Notes under the pieces: generated by a model
Told to the model about the DNA's origin: nothing
Seen by the model: only the letters and a program-made list of their open reading frames with translations
Database searches by the model: none
Shown here: in pieces, positions 13,500-24,500 of the stretch
Numbering within the stretch: the stretch's first letter is position 1
Layout of the letters: each line of letters begins with the position of its first letter
Position numbers and translations under genes: made by a program
NCBI GenBank assembly: GCA_037178855.1
Contig: JASJZC010000005.1
Coordinates: forward strand, 5,456,001 to 5,520,000
Source: Oscheius sp. JU75
Lineage: Eukaryota > Nematoda > Chromadorea > Rhabditida > Rhabditidae
Length of the DNA stretch: 64,000 nt
Direction: 5' to 3'

Positions 13500-14725
13500 A
13501 CCTGAAAGAGAATGGAATCAGTGTCAAGGACAAGAAGTTCAGTTGATACAATGCTTTTTAGGAGTCGTAGGAGTGATAAGTTGGCTTCTTAGTAGAAAAA
13601 ACTAAAGTAAAAACTAAAAAAAAATACCTCAGAATACGGTCTTTTTTGTATACCAGCTGATTTGTAGTTCGAGCTACCGAAATTAAAGAAACTCCCCAAA
13701 TCAAATGTAGGTTAGTAGAACGCCACCTACATTAATCAATTTATCTTTCAGTTGTTAGAGTAAGCAAAATGTAATAAGGAAGACAGTAGTTTAAAAGAAA
13801 GGAACTATACTAATGAACAGTAAGTTGTTCTGGATATGCCCGCTGAACCAAACAATTATAGAAAGGGTCAACCCATAATTAGCCAAGGGAAAATGGCCTT
13901 TACATTAAGAAACAACTGTTCTAAAAAGAAAACAGAGGAATATTAAGAAAAGATAGACTTTAACTAGACAAAGGGGCCCCCGAGTGGACATTAGCGGTCG
14001 GCAGAACCGGGTCGTGCCGGTTGTAGCCGCGCTGCGTCTCTCCCGTCAGCTGCCCTCTCCGAAGAGTGAACACTCTCTAGGACCACACAGCTGATTCGTT
14101 CGTGCTCGGCGGTGTTGGAGAGTCCGGGTTCGTACCTCGACATCAAATCGTGGATGTGAAAAGAAGGGAACAGATACAAGATGCTGGGACTAGAAGTAAG
14201 CGTGGATAATCCGATGGCAGCCCATACTTTATCGGGATTATTGGTAGCGCCTACTAATCCAAATGGAAAAACCGAATTCACCTCCTATTTCGCAAAAAGA
14301 AGCTATTATGAGCAAGAGTATACCTAGGTAGTTTTCAAAAGTTAGCACCAAACTTCTCAACTTACCCGCTATGTTTCCCAGTTACCATAACCGCGCGCCA
14401 TTACGAACGGCGGAAAATTTGGATTTTCAAAGGTTTCTTACGAAATTTTCTCATTTCTTGGTAGGGAGTTCTCCTAGGCTATATTCTTCTTGCCTTAAAC
14501 TCCCTTTATGATCTTAGTGGGCCGAAAAGTAGTTTTCCAAGAAAAACTAGTAGATTAACCACGTTTCTAAGCAAAATATTGGTCTACCAATATCGATAAC
14601 AAAGCACCTTTCCTTGTCATGTCTCAATTTCCTAAGATTTTCATTGTAGCATTAGGCTTCAAACTTTTCTAAACTAGAATCACGTACACTTTACTTGAAG
14701 AAACGTAAAAACTGCTTATTTTAGA
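13500..14725. other. Intergenic region with one unidentified minus-strand ORF
   Basis: No gene is identified here. The only notable frame is on the minus strand at 13991-14281 (95 codons ending TAA, no ATG at its 5' end). It has a GC-rich Arg/Ala-rich end and no recognised domain; it could be a terminal exon or chance. The rest is A/T-rich with no clear repeat. The end of the interval (about 14700-14725) holds the probable trans-splice acceptor of rad-51. Confidence 0.3.
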
Positions 14726-17276
14726 ATGGCTCAACAACAAGCCAAGAAAACAGCTCAAGAGGAGGCTTTTGCCGAAGTTATTGCTGCTCCTGCCATAGAG
14801 GAAGATGCAACGGGTTATACAGTCATCGATAAACTTGAGGTAAGTCTTGTTTTTCGCGCTTTTCTTTATAAAAAAAAACCATTCAGCAAGCTGGATTCAA
14901 CGCCACGGATATCAGAAAACTGAAAGAGGCTGGATATAACACAATCGAGGCTATCGCTTACGCTCCAAGGAAGGAACTCATCACGGTCAAGGGAATCAGC
15001 GAGCAGAAGGCCGAGAAGTTGTTTGTAAGTTTTTTCTGTGTTGCTTGATACTTTTTTCAGACTGAAGCGGTCAAACATGTGCCGATGGGATTCACCACTG
15101 CTGCCGAAGTTCATGTCAGAAGGAGCGAACTCGTTCAGATTCGCACAGGATCTCAGGAGCTTGATAAACTGCTCGGAGGAGGAGTCGAGACGGGCAGTAT
15201 CACAGAGGTATCTTACTTTTTCTCGACTAAACCATGTAACTTCCAGGTTTTTGGTGAATATCGTACGGGAAAATCGCAGATCTGCCACAACTTGGCCGTC
15301 ATGTGTCAGCTTCCTGTCGAAATGGGCGGAGCTGAGGGAAAATGCATGTGGATTGATACGGAAGGCACTTTCCGTCCCGAAAGGCTTTTAAATGTTGCTC
15401 AACGATTCAACATGGACGGAAAGTCGGTCCTTGAAAATGTCGCTGTCGCTCGTTGTCACAATTCCGAGCATCAGCAAGCCCTGCTAACCGCTGCCAGTGC
15501 TATGATGTCGGAAAGCCGATATGCCTTGCTTATCGTTGACAGTATCATGAACCTGTTCAGGTATTTTGTCCGCGTTTCTTTTATGCGAAGTATTTCAGAA
15601 CTGATTATTCGGGTCGTGGAGAACTGGCTGCAAGACAGATGGCTCTAGCTAAGATGCTGAGGACATTGATGCGACTGGCCGATGAATACGGCGTCGCCGT
15701 CGTTGTTACAAACCAGGTAGTTTTCTAACTAATTCTGAAAAACCGAGCTAATTAGACAAATGATCCAATTAGAGTTTAAAACGTAGTGGTTTTGCAAATC
15801 TTTGTACAGAAAGTTTTGTGTTTAATTGGCCCAAAAACTGGGAATACTTCAATCGAGCCCAGAAGTCGTTAGCAGCCCGAATGGACTCGCAGCTACCGAA
15901 GGACAACGAAGCTCCTACCGCAAAGATTGTGGCCATCACTGTCAAGTCGATGATGGCCGGAAAGAGCGACTTTGTCGTCAACATGCCCACCGCCTGTACG
16001 ATTGGAAGACTGAAGAACAAGATAGCTGAGAGGTCGGAGGTCTACCCGGAGAAGCAACTGCTGCTCTACAACAACAACGAACTCCGCGAAGATGACTCCC
16101 GCCTTGCCGACTACGGGATTACGGCCGACTGCCAAGTGACGCTGGGTGTCAACATGAACACGGGCGTCACGAAGCAAACCGTCATGTTCTCCATGCCGAT
16201 CAGGTTGCCCAACGACATGAACGTCCTGCGAAGCACGGTCAGGAATATGATCTCTATCAAAGGAAGACACGTCAACCGTCCCAAGCGAGTTGTGGAGAAT
16301 GCCGACAATTCGCAGCAATGGACCTCGGAGGAGCAACTGGAAGTAGAGCTGACTCGCAACAGGATGAAGACCCTGATGCGAAAGAAGAACAAGACGCGTT
16401 TGCTGTCGCCTGGTGCTGCTACTCCAATCGACGGAGGCTCTGTGCTTGGATCGAAGAGTCATTCGCCTACACAGACCCCGCCGATCGAATCTAGCAGCAG
16501 CCACCCTTCTCCGAGCCCTGGACTTTCGGAAGATGATACCGAGGTGACCGAGAAGGAACTGCGCGTCTTCTTCGAGCCGATGGAAACGATGGAGCAGTTG
16601 GAGCGTCTGAAAAGACAGAAGATGATGCAGCCACCGCAGAGTCTGGAAGAGTTGGAGAAGCTGAGAGAGCGATTAGCCCAGATCGAGAAGACGTCGTGCA
16701 AGACGTGTGGAAAGAAGATGCCGCCAGCTGAACAGGCTCTTCGCTGCCGGTGTGAGAAGCTCTTCTGTGAGAAGCATCGCGAGCCCAAGAAGCATCAGTG
16801 CAAGATCGACTACAAACAGACCGGACGCAAGATGATCAACAAGTGGATGCCGAAGATCGGGGATGGCGGAGCCAGGAAAGGAAAGACCGAGTAATCGGCA
16901 ACAAAATGATCTGCAGCTCATAAATAGTAAAAACAAGTTGTTTTTTTTCTTGAGTTTAATAGTGCTTGTAAAAAATTTACTTTCAAAGGGATACTTACAA
17001 TGTTTGTTTCAGGTTGTCGCACAAGTTGATGGAGGAGGAGGAGCCTATCAGCCAGATCCGAAAAAGCCTATTGGAGGACATGTCATGGCCCACATGACAA
17101 CTACCAGGTATTTTCAACTTTCTGCTTCAAACATAGACAATTTTTTCAGGCTGGGACTCCGTAAAGGACGCGGAGAGACTCGAATCTGCAAAGTACACCA
17201 GTCGCCCTGTCTTCCTGAAGCCGATGCCACGTTTGCCATAACTCCTCACGGAATCGATGATGCGCAGGATGCCTAG
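14726..17276 (+). CDS. rad-51: RAD51 recombinase
   Basis: Seven exons (14726-14839, 14887-15024, 15061-15207, 15247-15560, 15599-15716, 17013-17107, 17150-17276) give 350 residues, close to the 339 of human RAD51. The N-terminal helix-hairpin-helix region ([20 protein letters not shown]) is followed by the ATPase core: Walker [10 protein letters not shown], Walker B region [14 protein letters not shown], loop L1 region after [12 protein letters not shown], and L2 region [13 protein letters not shown], ending in [15 protein letters not shown] and SPCLPEA. RAD51 forms the nucleoprotein filament for strand exchange in meiosis and break repair. The start is preceded by TTATTTTAG-A, a likely trans-splice acceptor. 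Introns are 36-47 bp except intron 5 (15717-17012, 1296 bp), which contains another complete gene. Confidence 0.93.
15881..16894 (+). CDS. Intronless AN1 zinc finger/ubiquitin-like protein nested in a rad-51 intron
   Basis: This uninterrupted 337-residue frame lies wholly within rad-51 intron 5 and on the same strand. A ubiquitin-like fold occupies about residues 12-85 ([18 protein letters not shown] ... [19 protein letters not shown]). The middle is Ser/Pro-rich; an AN1 zinc finger lies at about residues 273-312 ([19 protein letters not shown], then [13 protein letters not shown]), with a basic tail. This domain order is that of ZFAND4/ANUBL1, a poorly characterised family probably linked to ubiquitin or protein quality control. 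The ATG at 15881 is the first in frame; the frame is open further upstream without an ATG. Neighbouring genes have an intron every 100-300 bp, so its lack of introns suggests a retrotransposed copy that remained intact. No poly(A) tract is obvious. An 8-bp match (GAGTTTAA at 15772-15779 and 16952-16959) is a weak candidate for a target-site duplication. Confidence 0.8.
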   Translation: MDSQLPKDNEAPTAKIVAITVKSMMAGKSDFVVNMPTACTIGRLKNKIAERSEVYPEKQLLLYNNNELREDDSRLADYGITADCQVTLGVNMNTGVTKQTVMFSMPIRLPNDMNVLRSTVRNMISIKGRHVNRPKRVVENADNSQQWTSEEQLEVELTRNRMKTLMRKKNKTRLLSPGAATPIDGGSVLGSKSHSPTQTPPIESSSSHPSPSPGLSEDDTEVTEKELRVFFEPMETMEQLERLKRQKMMQPPQSLEELEKLRERLAQIEKTSCKTCGKKMPPAEQALRCRCEKLFCEKHREPKKHQCKIDYKQTGRKMINKWMPKIGDGGARKGKTE

Positions 17277-18197
17277 ATGTTGTTTCCTCTTCAAATGTCT
17301 GTATATTTCCTATTTTCACGATCACTTTACGAGTCTCTAGATCCACTATCCTGTGTATTGTTATCGTTGCTTTCCCCCTAGAATGAACTCGTGTTGTTCC
17401 ATGTTTTTGCACTATCTCATACACGTCCAAGAGTAGAGTTTGAGAATCCTAGGCTACTTTTATTATTTTTTTGAGCTCCACAGCGATTAAGAACTGTTGA
17501 CAAACTCGAAGGAAGAGTAACATGGCCACGGGTTTTGACACCCGGGGAAAAATAGCTCGGCACGTGAATGCCGGATTCAAGAAGCCAGGAACGAAAGATT
17601 CCCGAGGAAATAACAAGTTTTCGAAACCGATAGGAAAGTGTTTTAGGTAATTTACTTTATCAAAATAGACAATAAACATTATCGAAACGGATAAAAATCT
17701 AGAGAGAGGGAAAAAGAGGAAAGAACTTCTGTGAGAGACAACTTAATACAACTCGCTCGAAAAGTGGCGTGAGCATGAAAATAGGTACTCAAAGCTGCGT
17801 ATGGGCGGGAATTCAATAATGCAGAAAGGGAACAAACTTATGGGAAGATCAAGATCGTTACAGAAGGTCAAACTGCTTCTAGCAACGATCGCAGTGCTCC
17901 AAATAACCTGAGTGCCTCTCTGTTTTCAGTTCTGCTCTCTTGTTGCGTCACACCGTCCGTGGAAGGAGTACAGCTGTTATTTTTGGCGGGAAAGGGGGCA
18001 GCGTCCGCGCTATCTGGTCTGACCCCGGGGGTTCGTAACCAGATGCGCTTCTCTACTAACCCCAATAGTCAGATAATCTTTCATCGCCTTCTTGTCCACC
18101 GGTTTCCTTCCAGCCCCCGGTGGTCATTTCCGAGTGATTGATTCAAGTGACCCTTCCTTTATTCTCGACCAGCCAATTTTGATCTTTTCAGCGGGAA
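17277..18197. other. Intergenic region between rad-51 and thymidine kinase
   Basis: It holds the rad-51 3' end and the 5' region of the kinase gene. The one hint of coding is a short plus-strand frame at 17521-17649 (ATG GCC ... TAA, 42 codons, basic and Gly/Lys-rich) that matches nothing known to me and may be chance. A minus-strand frame antisense to the rad-51 last exon has no support. A likely trans-splice acceptor (GATCTTTTCAG) sits just before 18198. Confidence 0.3.
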
Positions 18198-19083
18198 ATG
18201 AAGCCACTACGAGGAGGAATCACCTGTATTCTGGGTCCGATGTTCAGTGGAAAGACGTGAGCTTTAACTTTGTTCTGGTTTCAATATTATTTTAGAACTG
18301 AGCTTCTCCGTCTGCACGACAGACAGAGCATAGCCAAGAAGAACTGTCTTCTTGTGAAGTACGCGGGAGACACGAGATACGACGACAATCTCGTAGCTAC
18401 TCACACTAGGTATCTCTTACTTGACTATCAGTTTCAACAGGGATCATAGAGTGACAGGACAGGGTAACACAGTCAAATGCAGTCGATTGGAGGAAGTTCG
18501 AGCACATCTGTTTAATGAAAGTGTGGATGTCGTGTCAATAGACGAGGGTCAGTTTGTAGGTTGCTGTGCAGAACAAAGACCGACAAATTCTTTCAGTTTC
18601 CTGATCTGGCTGCGACTTGTGACGCATTGGCCGAAGCTGGGAAACGGGTCTATGTGGCTGCCCTGAGTGGCACCTTCGAGAGAAAGGTTCGTTCAGAACC
18701 GATATCAAGGAAAGAATCTTCAGCCCTTCCCTCAAATAACTCTTCTTCTTCCTTTCTGCGATGACATCCGTCTGTTGTCGGCCGTCTGTTCTTGTGGAAA
18801 CGATGCCTGTTATACCTTCAGATGCACGAAAGACAAAAAGGTAGGGTCTTTCTCGGGGAGTATAGACATTTGCTATGGTCAGGTCGAGGTGATCGGAGGT
18901 CAAGACACTTATATGGCTCTGTGTCGGACCTGCTACTACGAGAAGAGTCTTGAACGTGATGGAGATGATTTCCTGTCTCCGGTTCTTGACGAGAACCGTC
19001 CGGCTGTTGCAGTCAAATGTCTGAACATCCTCGAATCTGCGCCGCCGAGGAAAGTGCAAATCCTCGAGAGCTATGTCTTGTAA
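18198..19083 (+). CDS. Thymidine kinase, TK1 type
   Basis: Six exons from the ATG at 18198 to TAA at 19081-19083, separated by introns of 31-43 bp. The P-loop GPMFSGKT spans the first intron (18257-18295), followed by TELLRLHDRQSIAKK. The Asp-containing IDEGQFFPDLA motif is rebuilt across the third intron. The lasso region contains GGQDTYMALCRTC, whose CxxC supplies zinc ligands; the first ligand pair is CSC rather than the usual CxxC. The enzyme phosphorylates thymidine for DNA precursor salvage in the cytosol, normally as a tetramer. The second intron is only 31 bp (18410-18440) but is needed to give the expected THTR-DHRV join. C. elegans also has a single TK1-like deoxynucleoside kinase. 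Confidence 0.85.
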
Positions 19084-19204
19084 CCTTTTCTATTACTCGT
19101 CTTTGTGCAATTCTTCTGACGACTCCATGACTCGCATAATTACTTTCCCAAACTTTATTTATAGTATACAGCTGTTTCTCTTCATTAACCATCTCGGAGG
19201 CCAG

Positions 19205-20551
19205 TTACTGATTATTTTTTGGCTGCTCAAATTCCATAAAGTCCTGAACACCGTGTTATTTTTAAGAGATGAATGAACTCACAATCAGAAATGTTGCCCC
19301 CAGAAGAATCGCTTTCATTTTGACGTCCAGATCGACCGGAACTGAAAAATTTTCAATTAGGAACTAGTGAAAACATATGTAATGAATAGGTGCGTATCCA
19401 TCTAATCACTGTTTACGTCGTAGAGTCGGAACCTACTACGGTAATAGACAGAGAAAGGGAATTAGTTCAGACTCACAAGTAACACTGAAAATGTCAGCGT
19501 TGGTTAGAGCTTCTCTCACACAGCCACCCCATTTCTTCGTGACGGCTCCGATAACGTCGCCATTCATCGCAGTGACCTATAACCTTTTTTTATGAGATTG
19601 ATCTCGTCTACCGACCGGAAACTCCTTGTCCTGACATCCGCAAAGTAAAATACAGCAAGGACCAGCAATTGTAAAGATATCTGTGCCACTGGCGTCGCGA
19701 ACATAGAATCCGGAAGAGCAACAAGTTGTTCTCTGAACGACTGTTCCAATCTGAATGTATTCTCGTGAGACAAGACAAATACGACTAACCACAGTACCAG
19801 GTGGACTCTCAATTGTAACTTCGTTTGCACAACAATTGCAGAAAGCCAGACAGGAGAAACATCCGCCACAACATTTGAAAGGGCGGGTGATTGTGATCAC
19901 CTCCTGGAATCGAGATTTATTTTGCTGCTTAAAACCTCTATACTCTCTTGAAGTTGTCGACGATGTGCATGGTAAATCCTCGTTGGGAACTACAGCACTG
20001 ACGCATACATATGCCGCTCTCTTCCGCCGCGTAATATACCTAAATAAAATTTTTACTGTGAGCAAATGATCGCACAACTATTTCCAGATAGCCTGCTTCA
20101 AGATATCAGAAGTAGAAGTATCGGAGCTAGCAGCAAACAACCGTATTGAGGTGGTATGACTGCGTACAAGATTCAAACCAACCTGCTGTCCATTGGCGTT
20201 TTTAAGTGCATACTTGTTTTTGACCTCCCAACTGATGACTACTTCCAGCAGGTCGTACATCTAAACAAGGCTTCCTAATCTGCTGTCTCATTTGCTAACC
20301 TGCTGAACGAAAATTGTGTCGACCATGGTGAGATATTCGAGTCCAGGTGTGACACCTTCAATAGGAGCAGGGATTGGGACGATTACCGTCCCGGGGGGAG
20401 CTGGGACAGCAACAGCTCCTGGTTGGACTGTTATGGCTGCATCTTGGGCAAATTGATCGGCCGATGGGTCGAGTGGAGGATAGACTCCTGGCTGCTGGGT
20501 GTAGACGACCTGAGGCTGGTCGGGGACATAACCGGGAGGATTGGGCTGCAT
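19205..20551 (-). CDS. Phospholipid scramblase
   Basis: The start ATG (20549-20551) opens a Pro-rich N-terminus (MQPNPPGYVPDQPQ) preceded by a CTTCTTCAG acceptor-like site. The core follows family order: GLEYLTMVDTIFVQQ, then ELLEV-type and NKYALKNANGQQ segments, the Cys-rich palmitoylation-type cluster CCGGCFSCLAFCNCC, the beta-barrel strands (ASGTDIFTIAGPCC), and the C-terminal TNADIFSVT-VPVDLDVKMKAILLGATFLI helix ending in DFMEFEQPKNNQ. The stop is at 19205-19207; the last intron (about 40 bp) splits the end of the C-terminal helix. Members move phospholipids between membrane leaflets in a calcium-dependent way or act as lipid-binding regulators. The reading continues upstream without an ATG to 20689, which is probably 5' sequence. 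Confidence 0.85.
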
Positions 20552-21504
20552 CAGGTCAACTGAAGAAGGAGTGTCAGAAAGAGTCGGTAGCAACGGGGAG
20601 GGGTTGCTGTGGAGACGGACCTGATGAAAAGCACTGATCGGATATTTCGAAAGACGCGAACAACCTATGCAATAATCATCAATGGTCAATTAGAACGATG
20701 TCTGATGTTGACGAGCAAATGAATTTGTTGCAAAAGACCAACAGTAGACTCGTAGGGTTAATCAAGTTTCGCAAACCTTTTTGAATGAGCAAATGGTACA
20801 CCTGTTTTGGACTCGTTGAATCATGCAAAAGGTTTCCCCGAAAAACAGCAGATGATAGTCATAAGAACAGGACTATTGGAAGGTAGAGAGGCTGCAAAGA
20901 CCACGTGTTGCTCCTGAACAAACAAATGTTCACCTGGATTCAAAAACCTCCCGTTGTCGGTAGTAACCTCTCCTGTTGACGCCTATTCCCCGCCTGTGCC
21001 TGGTGATTCAGAGATCGCAATGCCACTCAAGCCGAATAGAAACTATAGTGAAGAGTTTTCTAAGGAGAGGAAGACAGAATAAGATAGAAAACATACGTCA
21101 ATGACAACCTGTCTGTTTACTGAACTGTGAGTCAATGTTTGACTAACAAGTACTTCGTGTAAAGTTTAATGAATCAGAAAACCTCTTTGTGTGACACCAG
21201 CAGAAGCGATGGAGCACTGTATGCATATAAAATCTTTGATCAGTCGATGTACGTTTTCGGGTAACAACGAGAAGTACATACGTGAAAAACGATGCAGTAC
21301 CACTGGTCTTATCTCCATGTACTATCTTACTGTTGAAACCAATGAATTCATTTTTATTATTGACTGTCTGTCCCTATCTACATTGAGCAGACTGTTAGCT
21401 GATTGTGAACAAAGAGTGTTTCATTTCAGCCGCTCAGCAAGTTAGAGATCAAGAGAAGGAATTCGTTCAAGATTTATTGGCTCAATAGTTGTTTTTTTTT
21501 GTTT
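20552..21504. other. Intergenic region between scramblase and exchanger
   Basis: No gene is supported. A plus-strand frame at 21191-21445 (84 codons) has no recognised domain and weak codon structure. No tandem or inverted repeats were noticed. Confidence 0.3.
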
Positions 21505-24500
21505 CTACTGAACAGAGCGATTATTGGAGACCGACTGAATTTTTTTCTTGATGAAGCTCCTTCCACCGTCCTGCATGATTGAATAATTGGATTTCTCATA
21601 AGTGCTGTCGGCAGAAGAGGTGCTGTTTCTCCTCTCTTGGTTCCGGACGGCCGTCTTGTACGAGATGAAGTAGACCATTCCCTCACAACGGTCGTCGACT
21701 GGAGCCAAGGCTATGTCCGCCGGTCCGATGATGTGTCTGTTGGCATCGATGACCAGATGATCCGGGCGATTATCCGAGGCTCGAACCACATTTAGCACTG
21801 TCCAGCATCTAAAACTCACAGGTATAGCTTTGAAAACGAAACAACGAACCCAACAATGGCCATGTGCTTCTGTTTGACGTGGACGACCGTTTCACTGGTA
21901 AAAATGACACCCTTCTTGTCATCGGCGACATTCTTCATAAAGTTTTCCAGGCTCAGTTCTGACGAGGCATGATGATGACGAACTTCGGACACGATTCTCT
22001 TGATCTGCACGAAGCGGGCGATATTTTTGTAGATGTCGGTGATCGCGAGCAGCTTCTTCATGAACTTGTTGTCCAGATAGCAAATCTCGACGTATGTCGT
22101 AGCCTCATAGATTCTGTGAGGCAGAAGAGGCGACCAGTTTCGTTTGGCAGGTGGCTGTGTCATCATGTGGAAAAGCATCAGATTCCTCTGTCCCATCAGC
22201 TCGCCCTGATGCACGTAGAACTCGTGACTGTTGTCGACTGTGACTCCTTCCGTCACCTTACAGATTCCCTTTTTCACAAAGACAAGAGAGGCGTCATTCA
22301 CTGGAATCAGCTTTCCCGACTGGAACGGCTTGGCTTCGGCCATTGAGAGTTCCTGTACGAGTAGATTGTTGGCCTTGATTCTACTGCTCTCGCTCAGACC
22401 GTCCAGCCAAGGCAGTCTCTCGAGCCATTCTCTACAATTTTCGATCTTCTACGCCAAAGAATAATAACATACTCATAGTCCAGCTCCGGAACAGTCAACA
22501 TCTTGTCGGCCGTACTTTTAATCTCCTCTACAATTCCGTCCCATCGCTCCTCGACATCTTCGGGCGTGAACCCACGGAGTCGCATTTCCCTCAGTTTGTT
22601 TTTGAGTTTGTACGACATCATGCGAACCGCTTGACGCGACTTGATGACCGAGATGAGGTCCAATTCCTTACTGTGCTGCTTTAACTCGTTTCGAAGATTC
22701 GCGTCGATGATTCGAGTGAATTCGCGACCTTCCATCCGAACAGTTTTGTAGGCTGCCTCGCTGAAGAGTTCCTTCGGGAAGTCGGCATTCTTCATCTGAA
22801 AATCATCTCTACTATCTAAAGCGCGATGGTTTCTGTGGCGGACTCTGTTTGTTTGTTTGTCCGTGGCCACGAAATAGAAGCGAGCCAATTATATTGTCCA
22901 GAAATTTTGTTGTTCGGGAACAGTTATTGCCTAGATTGGTTGACAGGTCAACTTTGGGTGCGCTTAGAACTTGGCTTTTTTCACAGTGAAGCCACTGGGA
23001 GTCTTCTGTTACTACGAATCGACGCAGCCGCCAACGTAAACTGATGGCAAAAGGACGACGAAGCCGTCGGAGACGGCTGGTTTATTACTAATGTTTTGGA
23101 ACGGCCAAAAGACTCTAAAAAAAAAACAGTACCAGATAGGTCAAGTAGATGAGCATGGACAGACGGACTCGTTCCGATCGCTGTTCACGAAACTGAAAGT
23201 GTTCCCTTGTCAAGACGACGGCCAACGGCAGCATTCGACTCGTCCGGTATAGCGTCGAGCTCAGCAAAATCAGCCAGACGACGTAGCTTGTGACGAGGCA
23301 CTCAACTGAACAGAGTTCGTGTGATTAAATACTAGAGATATACAGCTATCAGGAGACTTGTTGCAGTGACGATCACCGTTGAATTGCAAAAAAAGGATCA
23401 GACCCGTGCCGATCAGCATGAAGAGTACATTGGCCACTTCGAACGGAATCTCTTTGCTGCTCACTTCCATTCCGCGGTTCACGGCCTCCTGTTGTCGCTC
23501 ACGTCTCAATGCGAACGTGTAGATAAATTCTGTGATTGTGGAGAAACAGAGTGGGATGTAGAGCAGGTTGGTCACGTAGCTATAGCTGTACCTGGTACCT
23601 TCGACTGTAAATGTAGTCACTCCAAGATAGACGGTGTAGGCGATGAAGATCAGTGAGTGGAGCAGGAACCACTTCTCGAATCCGCGATCCATCAGCATTT
23701 CTGGCTTGTCAGCTTCATGAAACAGGGAATGTCCCGCCAGTCCAACATATTTGTCGAGAAGGTCCCGGTGGCGCAAGAGGCAGTCGTACATGGTGTTTGC
23801 GAGGCGAAGGAGACTGTTGAATCCGCAAAAGTTGTCCAGTCGTCTCAGGTAATCTTGCATATCCTGGACAGTAATTGTACCCTCATCAATTCCGTGTTCC
23901 AACAGAGAGATGATGATATGAGCCGTCTTTCCAGAAGCCTCTCCGACTCTCCACGATTCGCGAACCTGGAATAGATTGATTAGGGTAGAGCAATCAAACC
24001 AGCTACCTTGGCTAAAAGAATACCATACAGTCCAATCTTAGCATCCGTTTCGTTGCGTTTCTTTACTCTCAACTCATGAGCTTCCTCATCCTCGTCGATG
24101 ATTCCTTCCCAAAGACCGTCCTCGTCAAAATCGTCGCAGTCCTTGACCTCTTCGTCCATCTTTTGCTCGTGAACGCGCAAAATTCCCTTGACTAGCTCGG
24201 CTACTCCATTCCAATTCGTTCCGTGAAGATATGCTGTGTGCTTCTTCTTCATCACATTCATATTCTCATCCAACGAGGCCTTGAGACATTTGCTCAACTT
24301 CTGGTTGCTCTCCCTCGTATAACGCGAACGCTTCGTGGTTCCTTCTTTCTGAGCCACCGCAGAAAAGGTCATTCCCTGGATGATGAGACAAGCTACCGTG
24401 GTCGCGGACGTCAGGAAGAGAATGACTTTTGTGTCTTCGTGTAACCTGCCCGGCTTGTTCAATTCGAGCGCCAAAATCAGTCCCAGGGCTCCGCGTAGAC

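Noticed and set aside
15893..16504. 203-codon minus-strand ORF antisense to the AN1/ubiquitin-like gene
   Set aside because: The plus strand has clear ubiquitin-like and AN1 motifs. The antisense frame has no domain and reflects codon bias of the sense gene.
17146..17430. 94-codon minus-strand ORF overlapping the end of rad-51
   Set aside because: Half of it is antisense to the conserved rad-51 last exon and the rest is 3' UTR. No motif was seen.
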